A DNA stretch of 64,000 nt from Paenibacillus pabuli. GTDB lineage: Bacteria; Bacillota; Bacilli; Paenibacillales; Paenibacillaceae. Below the pieces are notes generated by a model. That model was not told the DNA's origin. It worked only from the letters and a program-made list of their open reading frames with translations, and made no database searches. Shown here in pieces: positions 9,047-17,217 of the stretch. How positions within the stretch are numbered: position 1 is the stretch's first letter; each line of letters begins with the position of its first letter. The stretch spans positions 7,068,001 to 7,132,000 of the forward strand of contig NZ_CP073714.1 in NCBI RefSeq assembly GCF_023101145.1, given 5' to 3'. The translations under genes were made by a program, and so were the position numbers.

Positions 9047-9122
9047 TATACTACTTACAGTAACTACACCTGTTTCTAATGTATTGCTTACACTTATGAC
9101 ACATGGTGTAGGATCAGGTTAA
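9012..9122 (+). CDS. Small secreted propeptide, candidate signal for the upstream receptor
   Basis: This is a 36-residue ORF too short for ordinary gene calling. It begins MKKILSTLLISSILL, a classic signal peptide (two lysines, then a hydrophobic core), continues TVTTPVSNVLLTLM, and ends THGVGSG. The start overlaps the end of the receptor gene by 35 bases in another frame, and a clear terminator follows 26 bases after the stop. In RRNPP systems the mature signal is 5-10 residues from the C-terminus of such a propeptide; by analogy the candidate is within MTHGVGSG. A ribosome site is weak (GAAGCTGTCCC), so translation may depend on coupling to the receptor. Confidence 0.7.
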   Translation: MKKILSTLLISSILLTVTTPVSNVLLTLMTHGVGSG

Positions 9123-9148
9123 ATGTTATAATTCAATTCACTTGTTTA

Positions 9149-9176
9149 TAGACACCACTTGGTGTCTTTTTTTTAA
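9149..9176 (+). terminator. Terminator of the receptor/peptide unit
   Basis: AGACACC and GGTGTCT pair around ACTT and are followed by eight T residues. Confidence 0.85.
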
Positions 9177-9499
9177 TTCAATGCCAATAGGAGCCCCCAT
9201 CCAACGCATTCCTTGCATCTCATTTTACTGATTATATTATTTCTGCTTGGTCTAAACCTCCTTCTGTTATAATCCCCGATACTCATTGAGTTCCTTTAGG
9301 TTGCCATGGATATCCCAACAGACTTCCCTATATATGATTCAGCTATATCCGCAATGCTTTTGCTGTAAACGCCATGTGTTATTTCTTCTTATTCTCACAA
9401 ATACAGCATACATTACGGGTATATGTCGATATCTACGCATCCAAGTAGAGCGATTTCATGAGGATTTTCGGATCAAGTTATGTGAGAGGAGTCCTGTTC
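9177..9499. other. Intergenic stretch between terminator and MFS gene
   Basis: There is no convincing gene, repeat or RNA here. It presumably holds the MFS promoter. A TTATAAT-like box lies near 9266 without a clear -35 partner. Confidence 0.4.
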
Positions 9500-10798
9500 G
9501 TGGATATTCGCCGTAACCTGCCTTTGCTGATGATCATTTGTTTTCTGAGTCAGATGGGCGGTTTCATGATCCTGCCCCTGTTCCCTTTGTTTATTGAGGA
9601 ATTTGGCCTGTCTGGCTGGATGATGGGGGTTATTTTTGCACTCTTTTATGTCGGCAAAGTGATTGGCGGGGTGCCTGGAGCGGCGCTTTATCGAAAAATC
9701 GGGGGCAAGCGGGCACTTATGGCCATGCTGCTGCTGCTCGCTGTATGTATGGGCGGCTTCGCGGTATCTTCTACCGCATTAGTATTCGGTCTGCTGCGGC
9801 TGCTGCAAGGGCTCGCTTCTACCGGACTTACGGTCGTTGTACGTTCCATCATCGGGGATGAGGGGAACGTCAACAACCGGGGGCTGTACAACGGTTATAT
9901 CAGCAGCAGCGAAGGCGGGGGCATGGTGCTGGGTCCGGTCATTAGCGGCTGGCTCTCGTTGCACTGGCCGTTGTCGGTGCCTTTTTTACTCGTAACCGTA
10001 TGCTGCCTGATGGCTGTGGTTGCGGCAATGGGGATGAAGACAGCAGCAAAGCTCAATCCTGTATCTGAAAATGTGGTGGACGGTCATGCCTTAAAAAGTA
10101 ACGTAAGCCATGAGACCCCGGATGTGTCTTCGACTACTGCTGCACATATGCACACACGAATTGGCAGTACCGTTTCTCCAGTAAACGCTACTCTTAGCCC
10201 AATCACTCCTGAACCGTCCACCGGACTTACCCGGCGGCAGCAACTGATTGGCTATGGTACGGTGCATTTTCTGGAGATGAGCGCCTATGCCGTGTTTCTG
10301 ACTTATTTTGCGCTGTATGCCGCTCATATCATGCAGTGGGACCCGTTTGCGACCAGTCTTGCCTTTACCGTAGCCGGGATCTCCACACTTGCGGCTGCCC
10401 CGGTGGCAGGTTACCTGTCTGATCGAATGGGTGATCGGCTGCTGCTCTGCATGTTCGGCATGCTGATGATCGGCATCGAAGTGGTCGTCTTTCTGAGCAC
10501 ATCTTCTTATGTGCTGGTTTACGTGGGCATGCTGATCGGCGGGGTTGGCGGTGCATGTTACATGGATTCGTTCTTTGCTCATATCGGGGATCACATCCCG
10601 GACGAGGGCAGGAGCTCCGTCATAGGCAAAATTGTCTCGGCGGCAGAGATCGGTTCCATCGTATCCCCGCTGATTGCTGCGCTGCTCGTAGAGCATGGAT
10701 CGCTGTATACCGTGTTTGTGTTCAATCTGCTTCTGATCGCTGCCGCGATTGCCGTTCAAGCGGTGATGCGCAGCCGTTACAGATCGAAACGGGGGTAA
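9500..10798 (+). CDS. MFS transporter
   Basis: This is a 432-residue, twelve-helix major facilitator. The loop between helices 2 and 3 (FALFYVGKVIGGVPGAALYRKIGGK) carries the usual basic motif. A long, Ser/Thr/His-rich cytoplasmic linker (~55 residues) joins the two six-helix halves. GTG at 9500 was chosen since AGAGGAG lies eight bases before it; an ATG at 9458 is in frame but lacks a good ribosome site. The substrate is not evident. It resembles drug or sugar efflux MFS proteins only generally. Confidence 0.82.
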   Translation: MDIRRNLPLLMIICFLSQMGGFMILPLFPLFIEEFGLSGWMMGVIFALFYVGKVIGGVPGAALYRKIGGKRALMAMLLLLAVCMGGFAVSSTALVFGLLRLLQGLASTGLTVVVRSIIGDEGNVNNRGLYNGYISSSEGGGMVLGPVISGWLSLHWPLSVPFLLVTVCCLMAVVAAMGMKTAAKLNPVSENVVDGHALKSNVSHETPDVSSTTAAHMHTRIGSTVSPVNATLSPITPEPSTGLTRRQQLIGYGTVHFLEMSAYAVFLTYFALYAAHIMQWDPFATSLAFTVAGISTLAAAPVAGYLSDRMGDRLLLCMFGMLMIGIEVVVFLSTSSYVLVYVGMLIGGVGGACYMDSFFAHIGDHIPDEGRSSVIGKIVSAAEIGSIVSPLIAALLVEHGSLYTVFVFNLLLIAAAIAVQAVMRSRYRSKRG

Positions 10799-10835
10799 AC
10801 GCACAAGACTGCCCACACCCGTGGGCAGCCTCCAT

Positions 10836-11306
10836 TCATTTATTTACTCCTGATAAAGTTGCAATATGTAACGCATTTTCTTCGATTTTACTTTTTAAAT
10901 AAGGGTCTGTGTTCTCTGGCAATTCCGTCGGCTTGTAAAACTTCGCTTCAAGAACTTCCAACCCATCGGGCTTCAATTCGCCTTCGTACTCCGTGCAAAT
11001 ATAACCAATGACCACATTATAATATTCATGTCCATTTCTTAATTTCGTATATAACTCTTTCCCGGAAAAAACACCGTATAGCACAAGTTTCTTGATCTGT
11101 ATTCCAATTTCTTCTTTGACCTCTCGCATCGCAGACTCTTCCACCGATTCGCCCAACTCCATAAATCCACCCGGTACTCCCCAGGTATCATCCACATGTC
11201 GAACCAACAACATTTCACCTGATTTATTCAAAATCAAAATACTCGGTCTCACCAGAATAACAGGGGCATTGCCAACCATTTCTCGAAGCGCTTCAATATA
11301 ACCCAT
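10836..11306 (-). CDS. Nudix hydrolase
   Basis: This is a 156-residue phosphohydrolase of the MutT/Nudix family, which cleaves nucleoside diphosphates linked to another moiety. The Nudix box is intact (GGFMELGESVEESAMREVKEEIG, in two parts: GGFMELGESVEESAM then REVKEEIG), giving the metal-binding glutamates. AGGAGGG precedes the ATG. It is convergent with the MFS gene and otherwise isolated. The substrate cannot be predicted. Confidence 0.9.
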   Translation of the reverse strand: MGYIEALREMVGNAPVILVRPSILILNKSGEMLLVRHVDDTWGVPGGFMELGESVEESAMREVKEEIGIQIKKLVLYGVFSGKELYTKLRNGHEYYNVVIGYICTEYEGELKPDGLEVLEAKFYKPTELPENTDPYLKSKIEENALHIATLSGVNK

Positions 11307-11445
11307 AACTAACCCTCCTATATGAAGTCATGATCCTTATTATAGAAGTGCAATTCATTTCCATATAGAGAAAGAATGTTCAGCTTCATATCCTATTTTA
11401 TAGCCCCTGCTTTATGAAAAAACAGCAAAAAAAACCGCTCGCACA

Positions 11446-12654
11446 TTAGTGTGCAAACGGGCATTTCATTGGTGGGTTCTCACCCTGAGGCTGATGATCC
11501 TCTCGCACTGTATTCTGTTCTTCACTGTTCCCCATTGTTACTCCAGATAGGTTCCCAGCCAGAGTAAACGCCTGATCCTGACGAAAAAAATTGGGCTTCA
11601 CAATCTCATTGCGGTAGGAGCTGTGGAAAATATGCGTCGTCGCCGGAGACACCGGCGGAATCAGCCAAACCCAATCTCCTGTCAGCTCGCGCCCGGCCTT
11701 CTCTTCACGCTGCTCAAACAGGGCAAATTGCGCTGCCGCTGTGTGGTGATCCACAATGCTAACGCCTGCTTTCTTGAACGAATGCAGTACAGCTACATTC
11801 AGCTCTACCAAAGCCCGATCCTTCCACAGTGTCGTTTCACTCGATGTATTCAGGCCAAGTGCTGCCGCTACCGCAGGCAATTTATTATAGCGAAACGTAT
11901 CCGCCAGATTACGCGCGCCGATCTCGGTCCCCATATACCAACCGTTAAACGGCGCTGCGGGGTAAGATATGCCGCCAATCTCCAGCCGCATATCGGCAAT
12001 CATCGGTACACCGTACCAGCGCATGTCCAGTTCGGCAATCTCGGGACGTTCCGGATGTTCAATCCTCACTTCCACGATGTCTTCCCCGGGCACAGGATAC
12101 CACTCCGGTGCTTGTCCCTGAGCCTGGATAATCAGTGGCAGCACATCATAAGGGGTGCCTTCCCCCTGCCAGCCAAGCGACATTGCTATCTTCGTTAGCT
12201 CAACGGATGCAGGGTCACCTACAATGCCTTCCGCCGTCTCATATCCGGCATAACGGATCAGCTGATGATTCCAAATCCGCACGGGGGCTCCATTCGGTCC
12301 ATCCGGTGGAAGGATCGTTATCATCGGAATGATCTTACCTCCGTTGGACGCCGCTCGGATGTGTGTCAGCACAGCTTCGGCTGCCTTTCCAACCGTATCT
12401 GCATGACGCGCATCTACGATGCGCAGTTTATCCCAGAATAGCCGCCCGATGCAGCGATTGCTGTTCCGCCATGCCATTTTACAGCCATGCTCCAGTTCTT
12501 CGGCAGTATGTACATACGTGCCTGTATGCTCAATCTCGTTCAAAACGGCAACAAGCCGGGCCTGCGCGTCTTCACGCGAATGGCCCAGCTCTTCATAACA
12601 TCTATATATAAACCGTTCAGCTTCCTCCCGCAGTTCTTCCAGGTCTGTCCGCAT
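11446..12654 (-). CDS. nos: Bacterial nitric oxide synthase oxygenase
   Basis: This enzyme makes NO and citrulline from arginine with help from generic flavodoxin-type reductases. It consists of the oxygenase domain only, as in Bacillus. The haem thiolate cysteine lies in WRNSNRCIGRLFW (around residue 67), and the substrate-binding glutamate in GWYMGTEIGARN. At 402 residues it is about 35-40 longer than typical Bacillus NOS. The extra part is a C-terminal tail rich in polar residues that ends MKCPFAH, containing a Cys-Pro pair. The gene is next to dps on the same strand (130 bp gap), consistent with a shared role in oxidative or nitrosative stress. The start is supported by family alignment more than by its weak ribosome site. 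Confidence 0.93.
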   Translation of the reverse strand: MRTDLEELREEAERFIYRCYEELGHSREDAQARLVAVLNEIEHTGTYVHTAEELEHGCKMAWRNSNRCIGRLFWDKLRIVDARHADTVGKAAEAVLTHIRAASNGGKIIPMITILPPDGPNGAPVRIWNHQLIRYAGYETAEGIVGDPASVELTKIAMSLGWQGEGTPYDVLPLIIQAQGQAPEWYPVPGEDIVEVRIEHPERPEIAELDMRWYGVPMIADMRLEIGGISYPAAPFNGWYMGTEIGARNLADTFRYNKLPAVAAALGLNTSSETTLWKDRALVELNVAVLHSFKKAGVSIVDHHTAAAQFALFEQREEKAGRELTGDWVWLIPPVSPATTHIFHSSYRNEIVKPNFFRQDQAFTLAGNLSGVTMGNSEEQNTVREDHQPQGENPPMKCPFAH

Positions 12655-12783
12655 TGTTCATTCCACCAATCTATACATCTCGAATGCCATCATTATACGG
12701 CAAGCACACCGGATTTGTAAGCGAACGGGCATTTTGTTCACGGACTCTACATATCGTTTGTTCAGGATGCAGGGTAACTTTGC

Positions 12784-13263
12784 TTATTTGCCCAAAAATG
12801 CGTTTAACATCCAGACCTCTTTATCCAAAGCAGCAGTGAATCCAATCAGCATATCTTCGGTTGCATGATCCTCAGCTTTACCTGCTTCCTGGATACCCTG
12901 GTTAATAACACCCACCATCGCTTGCAGATCAGCAACTACGGTTTCTACCATTTTTTCAGCCGACAACTGTCCCTGTGCTTCCTCAACAGGTGACAACCGC
13001 AGTTGTTCAGCCATCGTTGCGACCGGGCGTCCACCAATGGCCAATAGGCGTTCTGCGGCTTCGTCCATATTCGCTGTAGCCAGGTTATACAGCTCTTCGA
13101 ATTTGGCATGCAGTGTGAAGAAATGAGGGCCTTTCACATACCAGTGGAAGTGGTGCAATTTGGTGTACAGTACAGACCAACCTGCGATCTGGCGGTTCAG
13201 GACATCTTGAAGTTCAGTGGTATGGTTTGCAAAAGTGTTGTTTCTAGTTTGGATTGTGCTCAT
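12784..13263 (-). CDS. dps: Dps/ferritin-like DNA-binding protein
   Basis: This is a 159-residue mini-ferritin that stores iron, consumes peroxide and coats DNA in starvation or oxidative stress. The ferroxidase site is visible in HHFHWYVKGPHFFTLHAKFE and DEAAERLLAIGG (His, Asp and Glu residues across the dimer interface). GAGGGG precedes the ATG. A good promoter with a PerR-like box lies ~75-130 bp upstream. Confidence 0.93.
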   Translation of the reverse strand: MSTIQTRNNTFANHTTELQDVLNRQIAGWSVLYTKLHHFHWYVKGPHFFTLHAKFEELYNLATANMDEAAERLLAIGGRPVATMAEQLRLSPVEEAQGQLSAEKMVETVVADLQAMVGVINQGIQEAGKAEDHATEDMLIGFTAALDKEVWMLNAFLGK

Positions 13264-13338
13264 GGAATTTATCCCCTCTCGAATACGATATAGTTTTGAA
13301 TTTGATAACGTAATTTAACTTGTTTTCGTTTATTTAAT

Positions 13339-13393
13339 TTAGACTTAATCTAAATCTTGTTTTAATTATAACACTACCCAAATCCGTTGTGAA
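13339..13393 (-). promoter_or_regulatory. dps promoter with PerR-like operator
   Basis: On the minus strand TTCACA (13388-13393) and TATAAT (13365-13370) are 17 bases apart. Just downstream TTAGACTTAATCTAA (13339-13353, read on the plus strand) is a 7-1-7 Fur-family box differing at two positions from the PerR consensus TTAnAATnATTnTAA. Its place over the transcription start fits repression. Confidence 0.65.
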
Positions 13394-13395
13394 GG

Positions 13396-13552
13396 CTTTA
13401 GCCTATTCTTTCGAATGAAGATTCCATGAAGCCGAGCTTCATCTTTGGCTGTGTGAAAACCTCCTTTGACACCTCTACACACAGTATCTATACCTCGATT
13501 TCCTCCGGTCTACAATGACAATTCTCACCCGACCCTTTGTAAACAACATGCA
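13396..13552. other. Intergenic stretch, no feature recognised
   Basis: Between the dps promoter and the HAD-gene terminator nothing was recognised apart from a small GAAGxxxxCATGAAGC repeat-like pair near 13428 that has no obvious role. Confidence 0.3.
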
Positions 13553-13595
13553 ATAACAAAAACAGCCCTGATCCCCCATGAGGAAACCGGACTGT
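13553..13595 (-). terminator. Terminator of the HAD hydrolase gene
   Basis: On the minus strand ACAGTCC pairs with GGGCTGT (one G-T pair) and is followed by TTTTTGTT. Confidence 0.6.
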
Positions 13596-13633
13596 ATCAA
13601 GCCTGAAAACATCACATCGCATATGAGCACTCT

Positions 13634-14374
13634 TTATTGATGAACCAACTCGGATGTAAGAATACGGCTTACCTCTTCATAACTGCGCGCAACGTGATGA
13701 GGCTGATGCTCTGATTCTGGCAAAGCACCACGATGGTTGAACCAGATCACTTTCCATCCGGCATCCACTGCACCGATAACATCATTACGCCAGGAATCCC
13801 CGATGTAATAACTTGAACCAGAATCGCATCCTGTCTGCCTGCTTACATGCTCAAACAATCTTGTATCCGGCTTGGCATAACCAAGTGTACCCGATATGAA
13901 AATCCGTTCCTCGGGAATAAGACTGAATACATCCAGCGCTTCGAGCTTTCGCTGCTGATGTTTTCCTTCTCCGTTAGTAATTAACCCTACTTTATGCCCT
14001 TCTGCAAGAAGTCTTTGAATAAGCTCATACGCTCCCTCAAAGGGCTGGATCTGAAACTGTCTACTCAAATACTGTGCTTGTAGTTCTTCGGCCTGTCCAG
14101 ATTGCAGCGGAAGTCCAAATTCCGCCATGGTCAGCTCAAATCTGCGATGACGCATCTGTTCTACCGCTTCCGGTTCAGGTACAGCAGACAAGTCATCTTG
14201 GGCTGACAGCCAGTCGCTATAATAACGGAAGCGATGGTATGCCTCCCCATACGGGAAATCTTCTGGTAGACCAAGAACTTGCTGTAATGCGCCACGCAGC
14301 GGCTGCAAGTGGTCATATAAGGTATCGTCTACATCGAAAAAGATGGATTTTGGAGCGTTTAGTTTATCTATCAT
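13634..14374 (-). CDS. HAD-superfamily phosphatase
   Basis: This is a 246-residue haloacid dehalogenase-like hydrolase. Motif I is FFDVDDTLYD with the nucleophile and acid/base aspartates, motif II GLITNGEG, motif III GYAKPDTRLF, and motif IV YIGDSWRNDVIGAVDAGW. The cap sits between motifs I and II (type C1), giving a YjjG-like layout that usually cleaves small phosphoesters such as nucleotides. AGGAGG precedes the ATG. It stands alone with its own terminator. The exact substrate is unknown. Confidence 0.88.
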   Translation of the reverse strand: MIDKLNAPKSIFFDVDDTLYDHLQPLRGALQQVLGLPEDFPYGEAYHRFRYYSDWLSAQDDLSAVPEPEAVEQMRHRRFELTMAEFGLPLQSGQAEELQAQYLSRQFQIQPFEGAYELIQRLLAEGHKVGLITNGEGKHQQRKLEALDVFSLIPEERIFISGTLGYAKPDTRLFEHVSRQTGCDSGSSYYIGDSWRNDVIGAVDAGWKVIWFNHRGALPESEHQPHHVARSYEEVSRILTSELVHQ

Positions 14375-14550
14375 CGTTGTTAATCCTCCTGCTCTTGGCT
14401 CAGAACATACTCTTTCAACTATATATGTATTCCGTCTCTCCGTCCAAACAAGGATTCATGCTCCAACATGATTATCCCGTATTTAGACTAGAATACAGAT
14501 CCATTATATATATGTTAAAATAAGGATGAACTATCTTAGGGGTGATACTT

Positions 14551-14580
14551 ATGTTCAATCCAAAAATCTTCTTCTATTAG
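14551..14580 (+). CDS. Nine-codon leader ORF, candidate attenuator peptide
   Basis: The sequence encodes MFNPKIFFY and then TAG. AGGGGTG lies six bases before the ATG, a better ribosome site than that of most full genes here. An extended -10 (TG-T-TAAAAT at 14513-14521) lies ~30 bases upstream of the ATG. Inverted repeats begin at the stop codon, and the next ORF starts immediately after the hairpin. The layout resembles translation-attenuation leaders of antibiotic-resistance genes. Function is inferred from layout only. Confidence 0.45.
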   Translation: MFNPKIFFY

Positions 14581-14629
14581 TTGTGCCTAAGGCCATGGCT
14601 CTAGAAGCCAAAATCTAACCCGGCACAAC
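14580..14629 (+). promoter_or_regulatory. Nested hairpins between leader ORF and small basic ORF
   Basis: GTTGTGCC (14580-14587) pairs with GGCACAAC (14622-14629). Inside, TGGCT and AGCCA pair around CTAGA. The right arm abuts the GGGG that would serve as ribosome site for the ORF at 14640. Confidence 0.5.
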
Positions 14630-14639
14630 GGGGATGAAG

Positions 14640-14903
14640 ATGTTTACACAGAATGAGATTCGATCCTGGGGAAATGAACAATCGCTTCGTCAGAAAAACA
14701 ACAAGAAGTTCATTGATCCAAGAAAAGAGAAGCTCAAAGAGATTCGTAAAGGAATCAAGTGCACTCATTTCAACAAAGAAAGTAAACTGGCTCGAAAACA
14801 TGATTATCGTCTGTATAGAACCAGAATGAAACGATTGATGTACAGCGAGCAATACGATCTCCTTCACAATTATAAACGAACGAGTGGTTGGCTAACTTGG
14901 TAA
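14640..14903 (+). CDS. Small basic protein of unknown function
   Basis: This is an 87-residue, very Lys/Arg-rich soluble protein (MFTQNEIRSWGNEQSL at the start, TSGWLTW at the end) with no family I recognise. There is no signal peptide or membrane segment. The middle (FIDPRKEKLKEIRKG) looks helical and could bind nucleic acid or ribosomes. The start at 14640 follows GGGG by six bases; an ATG at 14634 is too close. It is preceded by the leader ORF and hairpins and followed by a SUKH-family remnant. It could be a real regulated gene or the leftover of a larger one. Confidence 0.45.
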   Translation: MFTQNEIRSWGNEQSLRQKNNKKFIDPRKEKLKEIRKGIKCTHFNKESKLARKHDYRLYRTRMKRLMYSEQYDLLHNYKRTSGWLTW

Positions 14904-14957
14904 GCCAGAGTTAGAAGAGGCAGCCCTCAGAACTCTCCCTATTGTAATTTTGTATAA

Positions 14958-15221
14958 GCAGTAGGGCCAGCAGACCGAATCAAGAATGAAAACAGACATT
15001 ATCGGGATAACCACTTCCAAGAATATTATATGCCTTTTGATAACCTGATCTTCTTCGGCGAAAGTGGGATTGGGGATCTATTCGCGTTTCCAGTGACAGG
15101 GGATAGAATCTGTAGAGATGACGTGTTTGTGTGGAACCATGAAAATGATAGCCGAAATTGGGTTGCACCTTCGGTGTCCAAATATTTGGAATGGTCCTTG
15201 CAAGGGAAGATCAAAATCTAG
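14958..15221 (+). pseudogene. 5'-truncated SUKH (SMI1/KNR4) immunity-type protein
   Basis: The frame is open from just after a TAA at 14955 to the stop at 15221 (87 codons), with no credible start near its beginning. The C-terminal part is typical of the SUKH superfamily: YYMPFDNLIFFGESGIGDLF, then RDDVFVWNHENDSRNWVAPS and YLEWSLQGKI. Intact members are ~140-160 residues, so the N-terminal half is missing. SUKH proteins commonly neutralise polymorphic nuclease toxins. No toxin gene is nearby, so this looks like a relic of a lost toxin/immunity pair. Confidence 0.6.
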
Positions 15222-15285
15222 CCCAATGTTCCTCTTGCCCAGGCTCAGTACTTAAAATTATGATTTTGAATCCTTGGTTAAACAA

Positions 15286-15340
15286 CAATACCCCGTTATA
15301 CCACTCATCGTGGCGAAACGGGGTATTGAACTTTTCTTTT
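15286..15340 (+). terminator. Terminator after the SUKH remnant
   Basis: CAATACCCCGTT pairs with AACGGGGTATTG. An inner CCACTCATCGTGG adds a second stem. TTTTCTTTTT follows on the plus strand. Confidence 0.75.
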
Positions 15341-15407
15341 TATACGTAACGCTGCTCCACAATCAACAATCTAATTGAAGGCACATTACGGATTGTGTGT
15401 ATTCCAA

Positions 15408-17165
15408 TTAGATTATCAACGATACAACCTTGCCTGCATTTACATCAATCAGACCGTGATCGGTAATTTTGAGAGCCGGACTTACTGCGAGGGAATGGGT
15501 ACTAATCGACATGATTGGGTTATAGTGCACGTAACCAAGAGACAACATGGCTGCACGCAGCTCTTTCACTTGGTGTGACACGACCGCCAGCGGTTCCTCC
15601 GTCAAAATGCCACCAACAGGGAGTTCGAGATGTGACAATACTTTACCGTCTTCCACCACACAGAACCCACCCTGGCTCGAAATCACCGTGTTAGCTGCCA
15701 AGATCATATCTTCACGATTGCGCCCTACGACCAATAGGTTGTGGTTATCATGTGAATATGTTGTCGCAATAGCCCCACGCTTAATCGTGTCTCCACCAAT
15801 CAGACCATGTGCCCGGTTACCGTTCACACCATAACGTTCAAAGGTCGCGATCTGTCCATATTCGCTCTCTTCCCAGAGCAGTTCACCATTTGCAGCCTGA
15901 ACCTGTGCAATATGCTCCTCCACAAAGGTTGAACCATCCTTCACCATCATAACCCGGCAGTTGTTTAGAGCATTTTCAGATAACTGCGCGTCTGAGGCTG
16001 ATGCTTCACTTTGCCCACTGACCTTCGGATCAGACAAACGAATTGCGAAATCCTCGGCTCCCAGCAGATCCAACTGTACGCTCTTGTAAAAGTGAGGTGG
16101 GAACTGTCCACTAATCCGGTCCTGCTTGTACGGTTCGTAATCGTCATAAGCTTTACGGCCATTTTTGTATACCTGCTCTACTGCAAGTGTATCTAAGTTG
16201 GACAGCAGCACATAATCCGCCACTTTGCCTGGGGCAATGCTACCGCGATCAGTCATTTTCATACGAGATGCCGGGGTTGAGGTTGCTGCATAAATTGCAT
16301 CTTCGGGGCGCATACCCATCCGAATGGCTTTACGCACGATATGATCCAGATGCCCCCGTTCCACCAGCGAATCCGGCATAACGTCGTCTGTTACGAAGCA
16401 GAAATGCTGAGCGACATCATGCTGAATCAGGTACTCCATAACTTCTGGCGTCATCGATTTTTCTTGAATTTCTATAAACATGCCTGCTGCAATTCGCGCC
16501 TGCAAGCCCTCAATACTCTGATGCGTATGATCGGAATCCACGCCAGCATAGATCAGCCGGTGCAAATCCAGCCCAAGCAATTTCGGTGTATGACCTTCGA
16601 TCACAAGATCGGGATAGTTTTTGCGAATATGCTGAAGGATCTGGTTCGTCTTGCATTCCGGATCACGGATGACGTCCACATAGTTCATGATCTCACCCAG
16701 ACAGATGATCTCTCCTGTAGCCAGCAGCACATCCATGTCTTCGATTTCAATTGAACCACCCGTTGTTTCCATTGGCGTCGCCGGAACGGAGCTTGGGATG
16801 GCGTAGAACATGTCCACCGTTGTTTCGCGGCTGGCCGACATCATCTCCTGCACACCTTCCAGCCCAAACACATTCGCCATTTCATGCGGTTCCGCCACAA
16901 TGGACGTTACCCCGCAGCGGATCAAGCCATGGGAAAAGGTTGCCGGTGTAACCATCGTACTCTCAATGTGCAGATGAATATCAATAAGACCCGGAATCAT
17001 GTAACGTCCACGTGCATCAATCACTTCATCGGCTTCAATCATCTCCGGACCGCCTGGCCCAACATACATAAATCTACCGTCCAGTACAGCCACGTTGTTC
17101 ATTTCAAATCGTTTATAATAACTGTTATACACATGTACATTCTTAATTAGTTGATCTGCACGCAT
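15408..17165 (-). CDS. ade: Adenine deaminase
   Basis: This is a 585-residue amidohydrolase converting adenine to hypoxanthine plus ammonia in purine salvage. Metal ligands are seen in LIDIHLHIES (HxH), EGHTPKLLG and VDSDHTHQS, with the catalytic aspartate in FVTDDVMPD. Length is typical of the bacterial Ade family, which uses Mn or Fe. GAAGGAG precedes the ATG. It is downstream of, and on the same strand as, a PotABCD-like transporter and a nucleoside hydrolase, separated from the ATPase gene by 199 bp. That suggests bases released from imported nucleosides feed this enzyme. A 10-bp inverted repeat (15368-15377 with 15405-15414) straddles its stop codon. Confidence 0.93.
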   Translation of the reverse strand: MRADQLIKNVHVYNSYYKRFEMNNVAVLDGRFMYVGPGGPEMIEADEVIDARGRYMIPGLIDIHLHIESTMVTPATFSHGLIRCGVTSIVAEPHEMANVFGLEGVQEMMSASRETTVDMFYAIPSSVPATPMETTGGSIEIEDMDVLLATGEIICLGEIMNYVDVIRDPECKTNQILQHIRKNYPDLVIEGHTPKLLGLDLHRLIYAGVDSDHTHQSIEGLQARIAAGMFIEIQEKSMTPEVMEYLIQHDVAQHFCFVTDDVMPDSLVERGHLDHIVRKAIRMGMRPEDAIYAATSTPASRMKMTDRGSIAPGKVADYVLLSNLDTLAVEQVYKNGRKAYDDYEPYKQDRISGQFPPHFYKSVQLDLLGAEDFAIRLSDPKVSGQSEASASDAQLSENALNNCRVMMVKDGSTFVEEHIAQVQAANGELLWEESEYGQIATFERYGVNGNRAHGLIGGDTIKRGAIATTYSHDNHNLLVVGRNREDMILAANTVISSQGGFCVVEDGKVLSHLELPVGGILTEEPLAVVSHQVKELRAAMLSLGYVHYNPIMSISTHSLAVSPALKITDHGLIDVNAGKVVSLII

Positions 17166-17217
17166 GGGGCATAATCTCCTTCTTCATGAGCATCTTACAG
17201 CTATCCAGAGCGGTCGT

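Noticed and set aside
7655..9122. Phage lysogeny (AimR/AimP) module from a prophage
   Set aside because: No integrase, capsid, terminase or other phage gene is nearby, so a chromosomal AimR-like pair is the better reading.
10091..10816. Long open frame antisense to the MFS gene
   Set aside because: It is a shadow of the MFS gene: His/Arg/Gln-rich translation, no ribosome site, no family resemblance.
10808..10828. Hairpin CTGCCCAC/GTGGGCAG between the convergent MFS and Nudix genes
   Set aside because: It has no T-tract on either strand, so it was not called as a terminator, although it may be a weak one.
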